Of a stretch of DNA of 64,000 nucleotides, positions 46,796 to 56,539 are shown piece by piece. The notes beneath the pieces were generated by a model, which saw nothing but the letters and a program-made list of their open reading frames with translations, ran no database searches and had not been told where the DNA came from. Position 1 is the first letter of the stretch. Every line of letters starts with the position of its first letter. The DNA is from Methanobacteriota archaeon (GTDB lineage: Archaea > Thermoplasmatota > Thermoplasmata > Thermoplasmatales > GCA-001856825), in the NCBI GenBank assembly GCA_017857235.1, contig JAFMDN010000001.1:1-64000 (forward strand), given 5' to 3'. Made by a program: the position numbers and the translations under genes.

Positions 46796-47511
46796 TATTG
46801 AACAATATGAAATATGGGCGTATATCCCATTTGACCCTTTTGGATCCTGATAAGGTTAATGAAGAAAATATAGGTAGAATAATGGAAATTATCAACAATT
46901 CGGGATCTGATGGCATCATGGTCGGAGGATCCACTGCTACAGATACGGCAGTTGTTGATAAGACTGTAACCATGATAAAAAAGTACACTAAACTACCCGT
47001 GATATTGTTCCCTTCAGCCTCTACAGCCATATCTCCGAAGGCAGATGCCATTTTCTTTATGAGTCTTCTCAACTCCAGAGATAGGGAATATATTATAGGG
47101 CATCAGGTTAAAGCCGCCAGGGCCATTAGAGAAATGAAAATGGAGGTTATCTCTTTAGCTTATTTAATATTCGAACCTGGCATGACTGTAGGTAGGGTTG
47201 GAAACGCCATTCTTATCGGGAGGGATGATGTAGAAACAGCATTATCATATTCCCTGGCTGCGGAGATGCTCGGTTTTTCAGCATTGTATTTGGAGGCAGG
47301 TTCAGGGGCTGACAGACCCATTGACAAAAAAGTGGTTGAAAGTGTTACTCATGAGGTAACCATACCGGTAATTGTAGGAGGAGGAATAAGAGATCCACAG
47401 ACGGCAAAAGAATTTATAGATGCTGGTGCAACTACTATCGTCACTGGAACCATAGCAGAAAAAGATCCAAATATGCTCGCAAAAATAATAAAATCAATTA
47501 AGGCTCGTTAA
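46792..47511 (+). CDS. Geranylgeranylglyceryl phosphate synthase
   Basis: HLTLLDPDKV; GSDGIMVGGSTA; LPVILFPSASTAISPKADAIFFMSLLNSRDREYIIGHQ; YLEAGSGADRPI; VIVGGGIRDPQTAKEFIDAGATTIVTGTIAEKDP. Confidence 0.95.
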   Translation: MILNNMKYGRISHLTLLDPDKVNEENIGRIMEIINNSGSDGIMVGGSTATDTAVVDKTVTMIKKYTKLPVILFPSASTAISPKADAIFFMSLLNSRDREYIIGHQVKAARAIREMKMEVISLAYLIFEPGMTVGRVGNAILIGRDDVETALSYSLAAEMLGFSALYLEAGSGADRPIDKKVVESVTHEVTIPVIVGGGIRDPQTAKEFIDAGATTIVTGTIAEKDPNMLAKIIKSIKAR

Positions 47512-48112
47512 ACTCGCTTTCAATTTTATCTATCCAGATCTTTGCCTTTTTGTTCGTGGGATCTAGAGATATTGCTTTCTCAAGATCGGCAAGTGCTGTA
47601 GCCTTATCCTTTAGATAGTAATATGCCATAGCTCTATTTATGTAATTGTCAGGATTGGCCGGGTCTAAATCAATTGCTTTTGTGTAATTTTCAATTGCAC
47701 CTTTGTATTCCTTCAAATAAAAAAGTGCGTTTCCAAGGTTAACAAATGCATCGAGATACAAGTTATCCTTATCGATTGTCTTTTCAAAAAATTCTACTGC
47801 ATCCTTGAACTTATTTGTTTCCAGATAGATACTACCTATATTGAAGTATAGGTCCGGATCTTCAGGGTTCTCTTCCAATAGTTTCTTTAATATCTCGAGA
47901 CTTTCGTTGTATTTACCAGTATGAAAATACGCAACGGCGAGATTGAATCTGGTTTCATAGTCATTTGGAACATATTCCAATGCCTTAAGATAGTTTTCTA
48001 TTGCATCCTTATATTTCTTTAATGATAAATACCTGGAACCCCTTTCAAAATATATTTCTGCTTTCTGATATGCATCCCCTTCTTCTTTCGGCAGTTTTGG
48101 ATTGAAGCTCAT
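47498..48112 (-). CDS. TPR-repeat protein
   Basis: Repeated units such as YKDAIENYLKALEYVPNDYETRFNLAVAYFHTGKYNESLEILKK. Confidence 0.92.
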   Translation of the reverse strand: MSFNPKLPKEEGDAYQKAEIYFERGSRYLSLKKYKDAIENYLKALEYVPNDYETRFNLAVAYFHTGKYNESLEILKKLLEENPEDPDLYFNIGSIYLETNKFKDAVEFFEKTIDKDNLYLDAFVNLGNALFYLKEYKGAIENYTKAIDLDPANPDNYINRAMAYYYLKDKATALADLEKAISLDPTNKKAKIWIDKIESEFNEP

Positions 48113-48193
48113 TAAAGTGTTATATACGCAAGGTTATAAATAATTTGTAAAAGACCAATTGAAAATGGGATATAAAAAAACATAAGGATAAAT

Positions 48194-49528
48194 TTACTTC
48201 ATCTCGCCAAGTGTTTCCTTCACCTTACTGGAGAACAGTTTTACATCCTCGTCTGAAACTATTAATGGAGGCCTGAGCCTTATGGTTTTCTCTCCAGCTT
48301 TAAGCACTAAGATGCCCTTTGAATAAATGCGGTTAAAGAACTCATCCCTTAGCTTCTCATTCTTCAGATCAAATGCGTCCATCACGCCTCTCCCCCTTGG
48401 ATTTTCAACTAGGTTTGTATATTTATTATATATGTCAGTTAATTCCTCCAATATGTGCTTCCCCTGAACTTCAACATTTTTCAATAGATTGTATTTTTCC
48501 ACTATTTCAATGTACTTTTTGGATCTTACCATATCTACCAGATTTCCTCCCCATGTCGAATTGATTCTGCTCGGAACTTTGAAAACGTTATCTTCTACTT
48601 CATCAACCTTAGGTCCGACCATTATTCCACAGACCTGTGACTTTTTGCCGAATGCAATAATATCAGGTTTAATTCCAAAGTGCTCGTGTGCCCACCATTT
48701 CCCTGTTATTCCCATTCCTGATTGTACCTCATCTACAATGTACATTGCATCATTTTCATGGACAATTTTTAATGATTCTTCAAAGAACTCCTTCCTAAAG
48801 TGGTTATCTCCGCCTTCGCCCTGAATTGGTTCTATAATAAATGCTGCAATGTCGTTTCCATGCTTCTTGAAAGCTTCCTGCAATTCTTCAAGGCTTTTCC
48901 TTTCTTTCTCTTCAACTTCCTTTAAATTTCTATCATCTAACGGGAACCTTATCTTTGGATTGGATATCCTAGGCCAATCAAATTTTGGGAAATATTGAGT
49001 TTTCCTTGGGTCATATGTATTAGTTAGGGATAGGGTATATCCACTGCGACCGTGGAATGCCTCCTTCAGATGTACTATTTTCGTTCCTTTTTCTGTCTTT
49101 TCCCCATTTTTGAAATTCTTCCTGATCTTCCAGTCAAAGGCTGTCTTAAGTGCATTTTCGACGGCCAATGCTCCCCCATCAATGAAGAAGAAATACCTCA
49201 TGTATTCAGGTGTAACTGAATCAGAGAATTTCTTAACAAATTCCGCCATCTCAACGGTGTATATGTCTGAATTTGTAACCTTATTCTTAGCAGCTCTAAT
49301 TAATTCCTTCATAAATTCAGGTTCATTTAGGTCGGGATGATTAACCCCTACAGGATTTGATGCAAAGAAACCAAAGAAATCCAAAAATTTCCTGTCATAT
49401 CTCGAATCGTACAATAGCATACCATGACTCTTTTCTAGATCTAATACTAAGTCGAATCCATCAGCCAGCATCCTGGACGCAATAACTGAGTGAACTTCTT
49501 TTGGATCCATATTATAGTATTTGCTCAT
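48194..49528 (-). CDS. lat: L-lysine 6-transaminase-like class III aminotransferase
   Basis: PKEVHSVIASRMLADGFDLVLDLEKSHGMLLYDSRYDRKFLDFFGFFASNPVGVNHP; YIVDEVQSGMGITGKWWAHEHFGIKPDIIAFGKKSQVCGI. Confidence 0.88.
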   Translation of the reverse strand: MSKYYNMDPKEVHSVIASRMLADGFDLVLDLEKSHGMLLYDSRYDRKFLDFFGFFASNPVGVNHPDLNEPEFMKELIRAAKNKVTNSDIYTVEMAEFVKKFSDSVTPEYMRYFFFIDGGALAVENALKTAFDWKIRKNFKNGEKTEKGTKIVHLKEAFHGRSGYTLSLTNTYDPRKTQYFPKFDWPRISNPKIRFPLDDRNLKEVEEKERKSLEELQEAFKKHGNDIAAFIIEPIQGEGGDNHFRKEFFEESLKIVHENDAMYIVDEVQSGMGITGKWWAHEHFGIKPDIIAFGKKSQVCGIMVGPKVDEVEDNVFKVPSRINSTWGGNLVDMVRSKKYIEIVEKYNLLKNVEVQGKHILEELTDIYNKYTNLVENPRGRGVMDAFDLKNEKLRDEFFNRIYSKGILVLKAGEKTIRLRPPLIVSDEDVKLFSSKVKETLGEMK

Positions 49529-49628
49529 ACAACTCTATTGCTTCAAGAAATAAATAAATTTTCAACTTTTAAGAATATTGCTTATAATATATAACAACTG
49601 ATATTTATGTCTGATATTAACTGAATTT

Positions 49629-50231
49629 TTATAACATTTTTAAAATCTTTTCTTTGAAAATAGGTAGGAATTCATTTACACTAATCATTTTACCTGTTAT
49701 TTCGGAAATACTTGTCATTACACTAGGTTCAAAATCGCAGGGTTTTATCTTTTCAAATTTTCTCAGATCCGTACTCACATTTATAGCAATCCCATGAAGT
49801 GTGCAGTCCCCTTTTATTGCTAAGCCAATGGATGCAATTTTTTTGCTTCCGACCCAAACACCTGTCTCTTTATGTAACCTCCCTTCCGCATTTATATTAT
49901 AATGAGAAAGTGATTCAACAGTTGCTCTTTGGATCTTAATTATGAGATCTAAAATATTTATACCCCTTTTTTTCAAATTAACTATGAAGTATACTACTAA
50001 TTGACCTGGACCATGGTAAGTAATTGCACCACCCCTTTCCACCTTTATGACATTTATATCTTTTGAAATTATGCTATCTTGATTTAAGTGTATTCCAGCG
50101 GTATATACGTCCGGATGTTCAGTAAATATTACATATTCTTGGCATTTTGAGGAGCAATGCATATTGAGTTCCCTTTGCTTCATTAAACATTCCATATAAT
50201 CCCAGGGTATTTTCTCTATGACATCCATCAA
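49629..50231 (-). CDS. lipB: Lipoyl(octanoyl) transferase LipB
   Basis: VERGGAITYHGPGQLVVYFIVNLKKR; KETGVWVGSKKIASIGLAIKGDCTLHGIAINVSTDLRKFEKIKPCDF. Confidence 0.93.
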   Translation of the reverse strand: MMDVIEKIPWDYMECLMKQRELNMHCSSKCQEYVIFTEHPDVYTAGIHLNQDSIISKDINVIKVERGGAITYHGPGQLVVYFIVNLKKRGINILDLIIKIQRATVESLSHYNINAEGRLHKETGVWVGSKKIASIGLAIKGDCTLHGIAINVSTDLRKFEKIKPCDFEPSVMTSISEITGKMISVNEFLPIFKEKILKML

Positions 50232-50398
50232 ACAACAATAACCTGAAAACGAATAAAATCATTTTTAAAGTATATTGAAAACCGAATATCCAAAGCATGA
50301 ATCAAAATTAATTTTAAAACGAATTTTAATATAATATCGACTCTCATAAAGAATATATATGTAGAATTATTTATTGCTCTGCGCTTCCGAGGGATAAA

Positions 50399-50899
50399 AT
50401 GGCTGAACAAAATGAAAATTTGAGATATATAGTAAGATTGGCTAGCACCAACCTAGACGGTACTAAGCCAGCTGTCTATGCACTTTCAAATATAAAAGGG
50501 ATGGGGTATAGGGCTTCAGAGATTCTCTTAAAAAAGATTGGGATTCCATTGAATGCTAAATTGGGAGAAATACCTGAAGATAAAATGAATGAAATTAAAG
50601 AGTATATGGAAAAGAAATATGGTGAAATATTCCCAGAATGGGCATTAAATCATAGATTAGATATACAAACAGGGGAGAATTTATTAAAAGTTGGGCCAGA
50701 ATGGGACGTTGCAGTTCAAGATGACATTAACAGGATGAAAAGAATCAGATCCTATAAGGGAATCAGGCATGAAAAGGGTAAGAAAGTTAGGGGCCAGAGA
50801 ACCAGATCAAATGGTAGAAAAGGTTTGGCTGTTGGAGTCATAAAGAAGAAAGAACAGCCGGCTAAGCAAGAAGATAATAAGAAAGAGGCCAAAAAATAA
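50399..50899 (+). CDS. rps13: Ribosomal protein S13
   Basis: YIVRLASTNLDGTKPAVYALSNIKGMGYRASEILLKKIGI; RMKRIRSYKGIRHEKGKKVRGQRTRSNGRKG. Confidence 0.97.
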   Translation: MAEQNENLRYIVRLASTNLDGTKPAVYALSNIKGMGYRASEILLKKIGIPLNAKLGEIPEDKMNEIKEYMEKKYGEIFPEWALNHRLDIQTGENLLKVGPEWDVAVQDDINRMKRIRSYKGIRHEKGKKVRGQRTRSNGRKGLAVGVIKKKEQPAKQEDNKKEAKK

Positions 50900-50911
50900 T
50901 GAGGTGATCTA

Positions 50912-51460
50912 ATGGGAGACCCCAGAAAAATTAGGAAAAAGTATGAAACTCCAAGACATCCTTATGAGGGACAGAGAATAAAAGAAGAAAATAAATTAGT
51001 TCGAAAGTATGGATTGAAAAATAAAAGGGAATTGTGGAAAGCCCAGTCAGAATTGAGGAAGTTCAGAGCTAATGCTAGGGATCTCCAGGGATCATTGAGG
51101 TCCGGGGATCCAGAAGCTCAGAGGCTTATGAGACAGATAGCAGGAAAATTGGCTAGATATGGTATTCTGAGTGAAAATGCTACAGCAGATGATATTCTTG
51201 CATTAAATGTGGAATCATTACTGGACAGAAGATTACAGACAATTGTATTTCTTAAGGGTTTGGCAAAGACCCCAAGGATGGCAAGGCAATTGATTGTTCA
51301 CGGTCACATCGTTGTTAATGGAAGAAAAGTAACCATACCAAGCTACAGAGTTATGAAATCGGAAGAGGATACCATAGGCTATGCGCCAGATTCACCATTC
51401 GCTAATGAACTCCACCCCATGAGGGTACAACAGCCACAAGAAAATCAGGAGGCGAGCTAA
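50912..51460 (+). CDS. rps4: Ribosomal protein S4
   Basis: [90 protein letters not shown]. Confidence 0.97.
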   Translation: MGDPRKIRKKYETPRHPYEGQRIKEENKLVRKYGLKNKRELWKAQSELRKFRANARDLQGSLRSGDPEAQRLMRQIAGKLARYGILSENATADDILALNVESLLDRRLQTIVFLKGLAKTPRMARQLIVHGHIVVNGRKVTIPSYRVMKSEEDTIGYAPDSPFANELHPMRVQQPQENQEAS

Positions 51461-51844
51461 ATGGGAAAAATGGGCGTTGTTCATATTTTTGCATCTCAAA
51501 ATAATACCATAATAACTGTTACAGATATTACAGGCGCAGAGACCCTCGCAAAAGCGTCTGGAGGAATGGTAGTAAAAGCTGACAGGGATGAAAGCTCACC
51601 ATATGCTGCAATGAAAGCTGTTGATATCATTGTAGAAAAATTGAAAGAGAAAGATGTTACTGATGTTGTTATAAAAGTAAGGGCCCCAGGAGGATCAAAA
51701 TCTCATAATCCTGGACCTGGTGCGCAGGCAGCGATAAGAGCCATTGCAAGGGCAGGATTAAAGATACTTCAAATTGAGGATGTTACCCCCATCCCCCACG
51801 ATGGAACAAAGAAGAAAGGTGGGAAAAGGGGAAGAAGGGTATGA
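51461..51844 (+). CDS. rps11: Ribosomal protein S11
   Basis: [81 protein letters not shown]. Confidence 0.97.
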   Translation: MGKMGVVHIFASQNNTIITVTDITGAETLAKASGGMVVKADRDESSPYAAMKAVDIIVEKLKEKDVTDVVIKVRAPGGSKSHNPGPGAQAAIRAIARAGLKILQIEDVTPIPHDGTKKKGGKRGRRV

Positions 51845-52659
51845 GTTCAATTAAGATATTGGAAGAAGGGGATAATTGGATCAGATTCTTGGTGGAAGGT
51901 ATCTCCCCTGCCTATGCCAATATGCTCAGGAGAACTTTAATAAATGACATTCCTAAGCTAGCTATTTCCAAAGTAAACTTTCACCACGGGGAAATAAGGC
52001 AGGGTGATGACAAAGTTTATTCATCTTCCACATCACTCTTCGATGAGATGATTGCAAGTAGGCTAGGATTGATTCCATTACCAACTGATTTAAATATGAA
52101 CTTTAGAGATACATGCAGTTGTGGAGGGAAAGGCTGTTCTTTATGCACCGTAACATATTCATTATTTGCTATAGGACCCAAGGTTGTAAAATCTCAGGAT
52201 TTAATCCCTGTTGGAGATGAAAAATTTTCGCCCGTAGATAAAGAAATTCCAATTGTAGAATTAAATGAGAGACAGGCCATAATGCTAGAAGCAGAAGCCT
52301 GGCTTGGTACAGCGAAGGAACATGCTAGATACCAAGTAACGAGTGGTACTTCATACAAATATCATAGGGAACTGACAGTTAATAAAAGGGAGCCTAACAT
52401 TCAGAGAATAATTGAAAATGCCAAAAAAAATATTGTTAAAGAGACAGAAAATGAAGTAACATTTACAACTGATTATCCAAATAAATACTTGGCACAACTT
52501 TACAGGATGGATAGCCTTAAGGTAACTGAGGATGACTCAAAATTTGTGTTTTACTTTGAAACGGATGGTAGCCTTACGCCCAGGCAAGTTTTAAGCTATG
52601 CATTAAACAGATTAAAAACCAGGCTTGAAAAATTAAGGGATTCTGTACCTGGCGAGTAG
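51841..52659 (+). CDS. rpoD: RNA polymerase subunit D (Rpb3 homolog)
   Basis: [47 protein letters not shown]; order after S11. Confidence 0.95.
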   Translation: MSSIKILEEGDNWIRFLVEGISPAYANMLRRTLINDIPKLAISKVNFHHGEIRQGDDKVYSSSTSLFDEMIASRLGLIPLPTDLNMNFRDTCSCGGKGCSLCTVTYSLFAIGPKVVKSQDLIPVGDEKFSPVDKEIPIVELNERQAIMLEAEAWLGTAKEHARYQVTSGTSYKYHRELTVNKREPNIQRIIENAKKNIVKETENEVTFTTDYPNKYLAQLYRMDSLKVTEDDSKFVFYFETDGSLTPRQVLSYALNRLKTRLEKLRDSVPGE

Positions 52660-52667
52660 AGGTAAAA

Positions 52668-54017
52668 ATGGTTTTAGATTCTCTCTCTAAGTCTCTGAGG
52701 GAGACCCTTAGAAAAATTTCAAGGAGCACTTCCATAGATGATAATTTAATAAATGAAGTTGTAAGAGAAATACAGAGAGCATTAATTTTAGCAGATGTTG
52801 ATATAAACCTTACAATAGAGCTTACTAGAAAAGTAGAGCAAAGGGCAAAAAATGAACCTGTACCTAAGAATTCAAACCCTAGAAATCATCTTATTCTTAT
52901 AGTCTATGAAGAGCTTCTAAACATACTTGGCAAACCAAGGGAATTTAAAGCGAAACCCGCCACTATAATGCTAGTAGGACTTTACGGACAGGGAAAAACT
53001 ACAAGCGCTGGGAAACTTGCTCGGTTTTATATAAAACATGGATTTAAAGTAGTTCTTATTGCGGCAGATACACAAAGGGTAGGGGCTTACGAACAACTGG
53101 AGCAAATTTCTAAACAAGTGGGTGCGGATTTCTTCGGAATTTATGGAGAAAAGGATAGCAGAAAGATTGTGAGTGGGGCCCTTTCGAAATATTCTAATTG
53201 GGATGTTAAGATAATAGATACCAGCGGTAGAAATGCACTAAATGAAGATTTGCTTGAAGAGATTAGAGGGATAGCTGAAATTGCAAAGCCCGATGAGGTC
53301 ATGTTGATACTAGATGCAAGCATAGGCCAGCAGGCTGGAAAACAAGCAGAAGCTTTCAATAAAGCTGCAAAAATTACAGGGGTTATAATAACAAAACTCG
53401 ATGGAACTGCCAAGGGAGGCGGAGCCATAAGTGCAGTAGCCAAAACTGGAGCACCAATTCTTTTTATAGGGACTGGAGAGCATCTTGATGACCTAGAATA
53501 TTTCAATCCTGCAAGATTCCTGTCAAGACTTCTTGGAATGGGTGATTTGGAAACCCTTATGGCTACTGCCAAAGAGCTACATGAAGAGATAGATGAAGAA
53601 TCAGTAGAAAGAATGGCCAGCGGTAAATTCACGCTTAAGGACATGTATGAAATATGGGATAAGATGTCTAAACCAGGCCTATTTAAAAAATTATTTGATT
53701 CCCTTCCAATGTTTAAATTACAACAGAAGGAAATTGATGAAAGCTTAATCGATCAATCTGAGGCCAAAATAAGGAAGTATAAGGTAATAATGGATTCAAT
53801 GACTTATCAAGAGCTTGATGAACCGGATATTATAAAGGGCGAAAGGATAGATAGAATTGCAAGGGGTTCAGGTACACAGCCATCCGATGTTAAGGAGCTT
53901 TTAAGGGATTACAAGAGAATGAGGGATGCCATGAAAAATCTTAGAGGGAACAGAAAGATAATTTCCATGCTTAAAAAACAGCTAAAAGAGGGAAATATAG
54001 AAGATTTCAATCAATAA
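52668..54017 (+). CDS. srp54: Signal recognition particle protein SRP54
   Basis: LVGLYGQGKTTSAGKLARFYIKHGFKVVLIAADTQRVGAYEQL; KIIDTSGRNALNEDLLEEI; ITKLDGTAKGGGAISA; C-terminal M domain. Confidence 0.95.
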   Translation: MVLDSLSKSLRETLRKISRSTSIDDNLINEVVREIQRALILADVDINLTIELTRKVEQRAKNEPVPKNSNPRNHLILIVYEELLNILGKPREFKAKPATIMLVGLYGQGKTTSAGKLARFYIKHGFKVVLIAADTQRVGAYEQLEQISKQVGADFFGIYGEKDSRKIVSGALSKYSNWDVKIIDTSGRNALNEDLLEEIRGIAEIAKPDEVMLILDASIGQQAGKQAEAFNKAAKITGVIITKLDGTAKGGGAISAVAKTGAPILFIGTGEHLDDLEYFNPARFLSRLLGMGDLETLMATAKELHEEIDEESVERMASGKFTLKDMYEIWDKMSKPGLFKKLFDSLPMFKLQQKEIDESLIDQSEAKIRKYKVIMDSMTYQELDEPDIIKGERIDRIARGSGTQPSDVKELLRDYKRMRDAMKNLRGNRKIISMLKKQLKEGNIEDFNQ

Positions 54018-54516
54018 TATATCTTTCGAATTCTCCACTCGCATGCAAATATTTTAATCTTTGATAAATTATTGCATTCCTAATTGCATATTCCTCCACA
54101 TCATCACCGCACCTTATCACCTTTGCAGGGACCCCAACAGCTATGCATTTTTTGGGTATCTTCATTTTTTCTGTTACAACTGCTCCGCCTCCAATAACAG
54201 ATCCAGCTTCTACCTCTGCTCCAGACATTACGATGGATCCCATTCCGATTATGACATTATCTCCTATTTTGGCTCCGTGAACTATGGCAAGATGTCCCAC
54301 TGATACATTCTTTCCAATTTCAGTTGGATTTTCTCCATCACAATGTATTACTGCATTGTCTTGTATATTTGATCCATCGCCCACCTTTATGTAATTTTGA
54401 TCGCCTCTGAGAACCGCTCCATACATGATAGCCACATTATCGCCGATTGTTATATCTCCAATCAACGTAGCATTATGCGCGATAAATACGTTTTTACCAA
54501 TTTTCAATTTTACCAC
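54007..54516 (-). CDS. Gamma-carbonic anhydrase-like left-handed beta-helix protein
   Basis: FIAHNATLIGDITIGDNVAIMYGAVLRGDQNYIKVGDGSNIQDNAVIHCDGE...IVHGAKIGDNVIIGMGSIVMSGAEV. Confidence 0.9.
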   Translation of the reverse strand: MVKLKIGKNVFIAHNATLIGDITIGDNVAIMYGAVLRGDQNYIKVGDGSNIQDNAVIHCDGENPTEIGKNVSVGHLAIVHGAKIGDNVIIGMGSIVMSGAEVEAGSVIGGGAVVTEKMKIPKKCIAVGVPAKVIRCGDDVEEYAIRNAIIYQRLKYLHASGEFERYIID

Positions 54517-55399
54517 CGTAGGATAAATAAATCTGGCTTATTGAATGTATCATGACCTTACCATTAACCTCATATTGCTTTCCCTTTTTCATTGGTTTCC
54601 CATTGATTTCTGCGTTTCCCTGTATCAGATTCAATATGAAATTCCCAGATAATTCTGCATCTTTTCCTGAATACAACATTATGTTTTTATCTGTTATATA
54701 TCCAAAATCGTAATCCCTCCTTTTCTCGAACATCTTTACAGCCTCCTCATAGTCCTTAATTGAATCTACCGATTTCCATATCCCTTTGTGCTTGTAGGCA
54801 TATATTTTACCTTCTCTTGCCAATTTTGGAAATACAGTTTTCTCTATTTCCTTCTCCTGAAAATCTTCACCGAGTACCTCGCTTATTTCCTTTCTAAAAT
54901 AATAAATGCCACCGTTAATATAATAATCAAGAATAGGTTTTTCTTTGAATTCTACTATGGTGCTTCCCTTAATACCCAAGATACCATATGGTGATACCAT
55001 TTTTGTGGCTAAGATGCCTATAACCTTCCCACTTTTAGTAGTATTTTCGCTAAGTTTCCTTAGATCTGCATCACAAATAGTATCTCCATTCCTAATAATG
55101 AAATCTGATTTATCGTGCTCATAAAGATTTTTTATAGCCCATAGAGTTCCCATGGGCTTTTCCTCCTCTAGATATTTGATTTTAATATCTTTCCATGAAT
55201 TGCCGAATCTTTTCTCAATTTCTTCTTTCTTATACCCCACTAACATATAAACTTCATTTATTCCGTTCCTTTTGAAATCCAGCAATTGTAAATCTAAAAT
55301 TGTGAACCCCTGCTTTAATTCTAGCATTGTTTTGGGAATATCTTTTGTATATGGATAAAGCCTCTTACCATATCCTCCTGAAAGTATGGCTCCCTTCAC
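54494..55399 (-). CDS. Nucleotidyltransferase (sugar-1-phosphate NTase-like)
   Basis: KGAILSGGYGKRLYPYTKDIPKTMLEL; RNGDTICDADLRKL; GGIYYFRKEI. Confidence 0.9.
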   Translation of the reverse strand: MKGAILSGGYGKRLYPYTKDIPKTMLELKQGFTILDLQLLDFKRNGINEVYMLVGYKKEEIEKRFGNSWKDIKIKYLEEEKPMGTLWAIKNLYEHDKSDFIIRNGDTICDADLRKLSENTTKSGKVIGILATKMVSPYGILGIKGSTIVEFKEKPILDYYINGGIYYFRKEISEVLGEDFQEKEIEKTVFPKLAREGKIYAYKHKGIWKSVDSIKDYEEAVKMFEKRRDYDFGYITDKNIMLYSGKDAELSGNFILNLIQGNAEINGKPMKKGKQYEVNGKVMIHSISQIYLSYGGKIENW

Positions 55400-55433
55400 A
55401 TTCTTGAAAATATTCCTTAATATAATATAATTT

Positions 55434-56522
55434 TCATACCCATTCCCAATACTTATTTTTACTTAGCTTGGCCTTGCCAACTATGGCTATCTTTTCTCCA
55501 CATCTAGGGCACATATTTTCATCAGTGAGCCTTATATCAGAAACATAGAATCCCCTTCTCTCAATAACTTTAAATCCACATCTTGGGCAATATGTATTTT
55601 CCAATGGATGACCTGGCACGTTCCCAGTATAAACGTATTTCAAACCTTCATCTTTTGCAATTTTATGGAATCTTTCAAGCATTTCCACCGGAGTTGGATC
55701 TACATCCATCATCAAGTAATCTGGGTGGAATCTTGTAAAATGCAAAGGCACTTCATCTCCCAAATTTTTGTATATCCACTGGGAAAGAAACCTTACATCC
55801 TCTTCCTTGTCTCCCAAGTCCTTTACTGGAACAACAAGGTCAGTTATTTCCACGTGCGTTCCTAATTCTTTCAACAATTTTAAATTTTCAAAAACTGGTT
55901 TGTAAGTTTCAATTCCAATATATTTTCTGGCAAACATGTCATTACCATTTCCTTTAAAATCAACTGTAATGGCATCCAAAAATTCCCTAATATATGGTAT
56001 GGACTCTTTGCTCATGTATCCGTTTGAAACAAATAAGTTAAATTTACCCGATTCCTTGGCTTTTACCCCGATATCGTGAGCATATTCCGCAAAAATAGTT
56101 GGTTCATTGTAAGTGTATGAAACCCCGTCAATGTATTTATTTCTAAGAATTCTCTGGGCTGCTTCTGGTAATAAAGTCATACCATCAACCTTTCTTCTTT
56201 GCGAAATATCATAATTCTGACAATACTTGCACATCCAGTTACATCCGGTGGTGGATATTGAAAGAACGTAAGAACCAGGAAAATAATGGTACAGTGGTTT
56301 CTTCTCAATTGGATCAACATTATCGGACATTGTTAAACCGTATGAAAGAAGATAAAGCTTACCACCAACATTCTTCCTTATTCCGCAAAAGCCAGTCTGT
56401 CCATCCTTTAGCAGGCAGTACCTGTTGCATGCTGTACATCTTATTCTTCCACCCTGAATTTCCTCGTATAAGACTGCTTCCTTACCCATCAATTGGAAAT
56501 TGGAATTCATTTGAATATACAT
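55434..56522 (-). CDS. Radical SAM enzyme of AmmeMemoRadiSam (AmrS / PFL-activating-like) family
   Basis: RIRCTACNRYCLLKDGQTGFCGIRKNVGGKLYLLSYG; TTGCNWMCKYCQNYDISQRR; SYTYNEPTIFAEYA; YCPRCGFKVIERRGF. Confidence 0.92.
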   Translation of the reverse strand: MYIQMNSNFQLMGKEAVLYEEIQGGRIRCTACNRYCLLKDGQTGFCGIRKNVGGKLYLLSYGLTMSDNVDPIEKKPLYHYFPGSYVLSISTTGCNWMCKYCQNYDISQRRKVDGMTLLPEAAQRILRNKYIDGVSYTYNEPTIFAEYAHDIGVKAKESGKFNLFVSNGYMSKESIPYIREFLDAITVDFKGNGNDMFARKYIGIETYKPVFENLKLLKELGTHVEITDLVVPVKDLGDKEEDVRFLSQWIYKNLGDEVPLHFTRFHPDYLMMDVDPTPVEMLERFHKIAKDEGLKYVYTGNVPGHPLENTYCPRCGFKVIERRGFYVSDIRLTDENMCPRCGEKIAIVGKAKLSKNKYWEWV

Positions 56523-56539
56523 AATAAAAAAAATAAATA

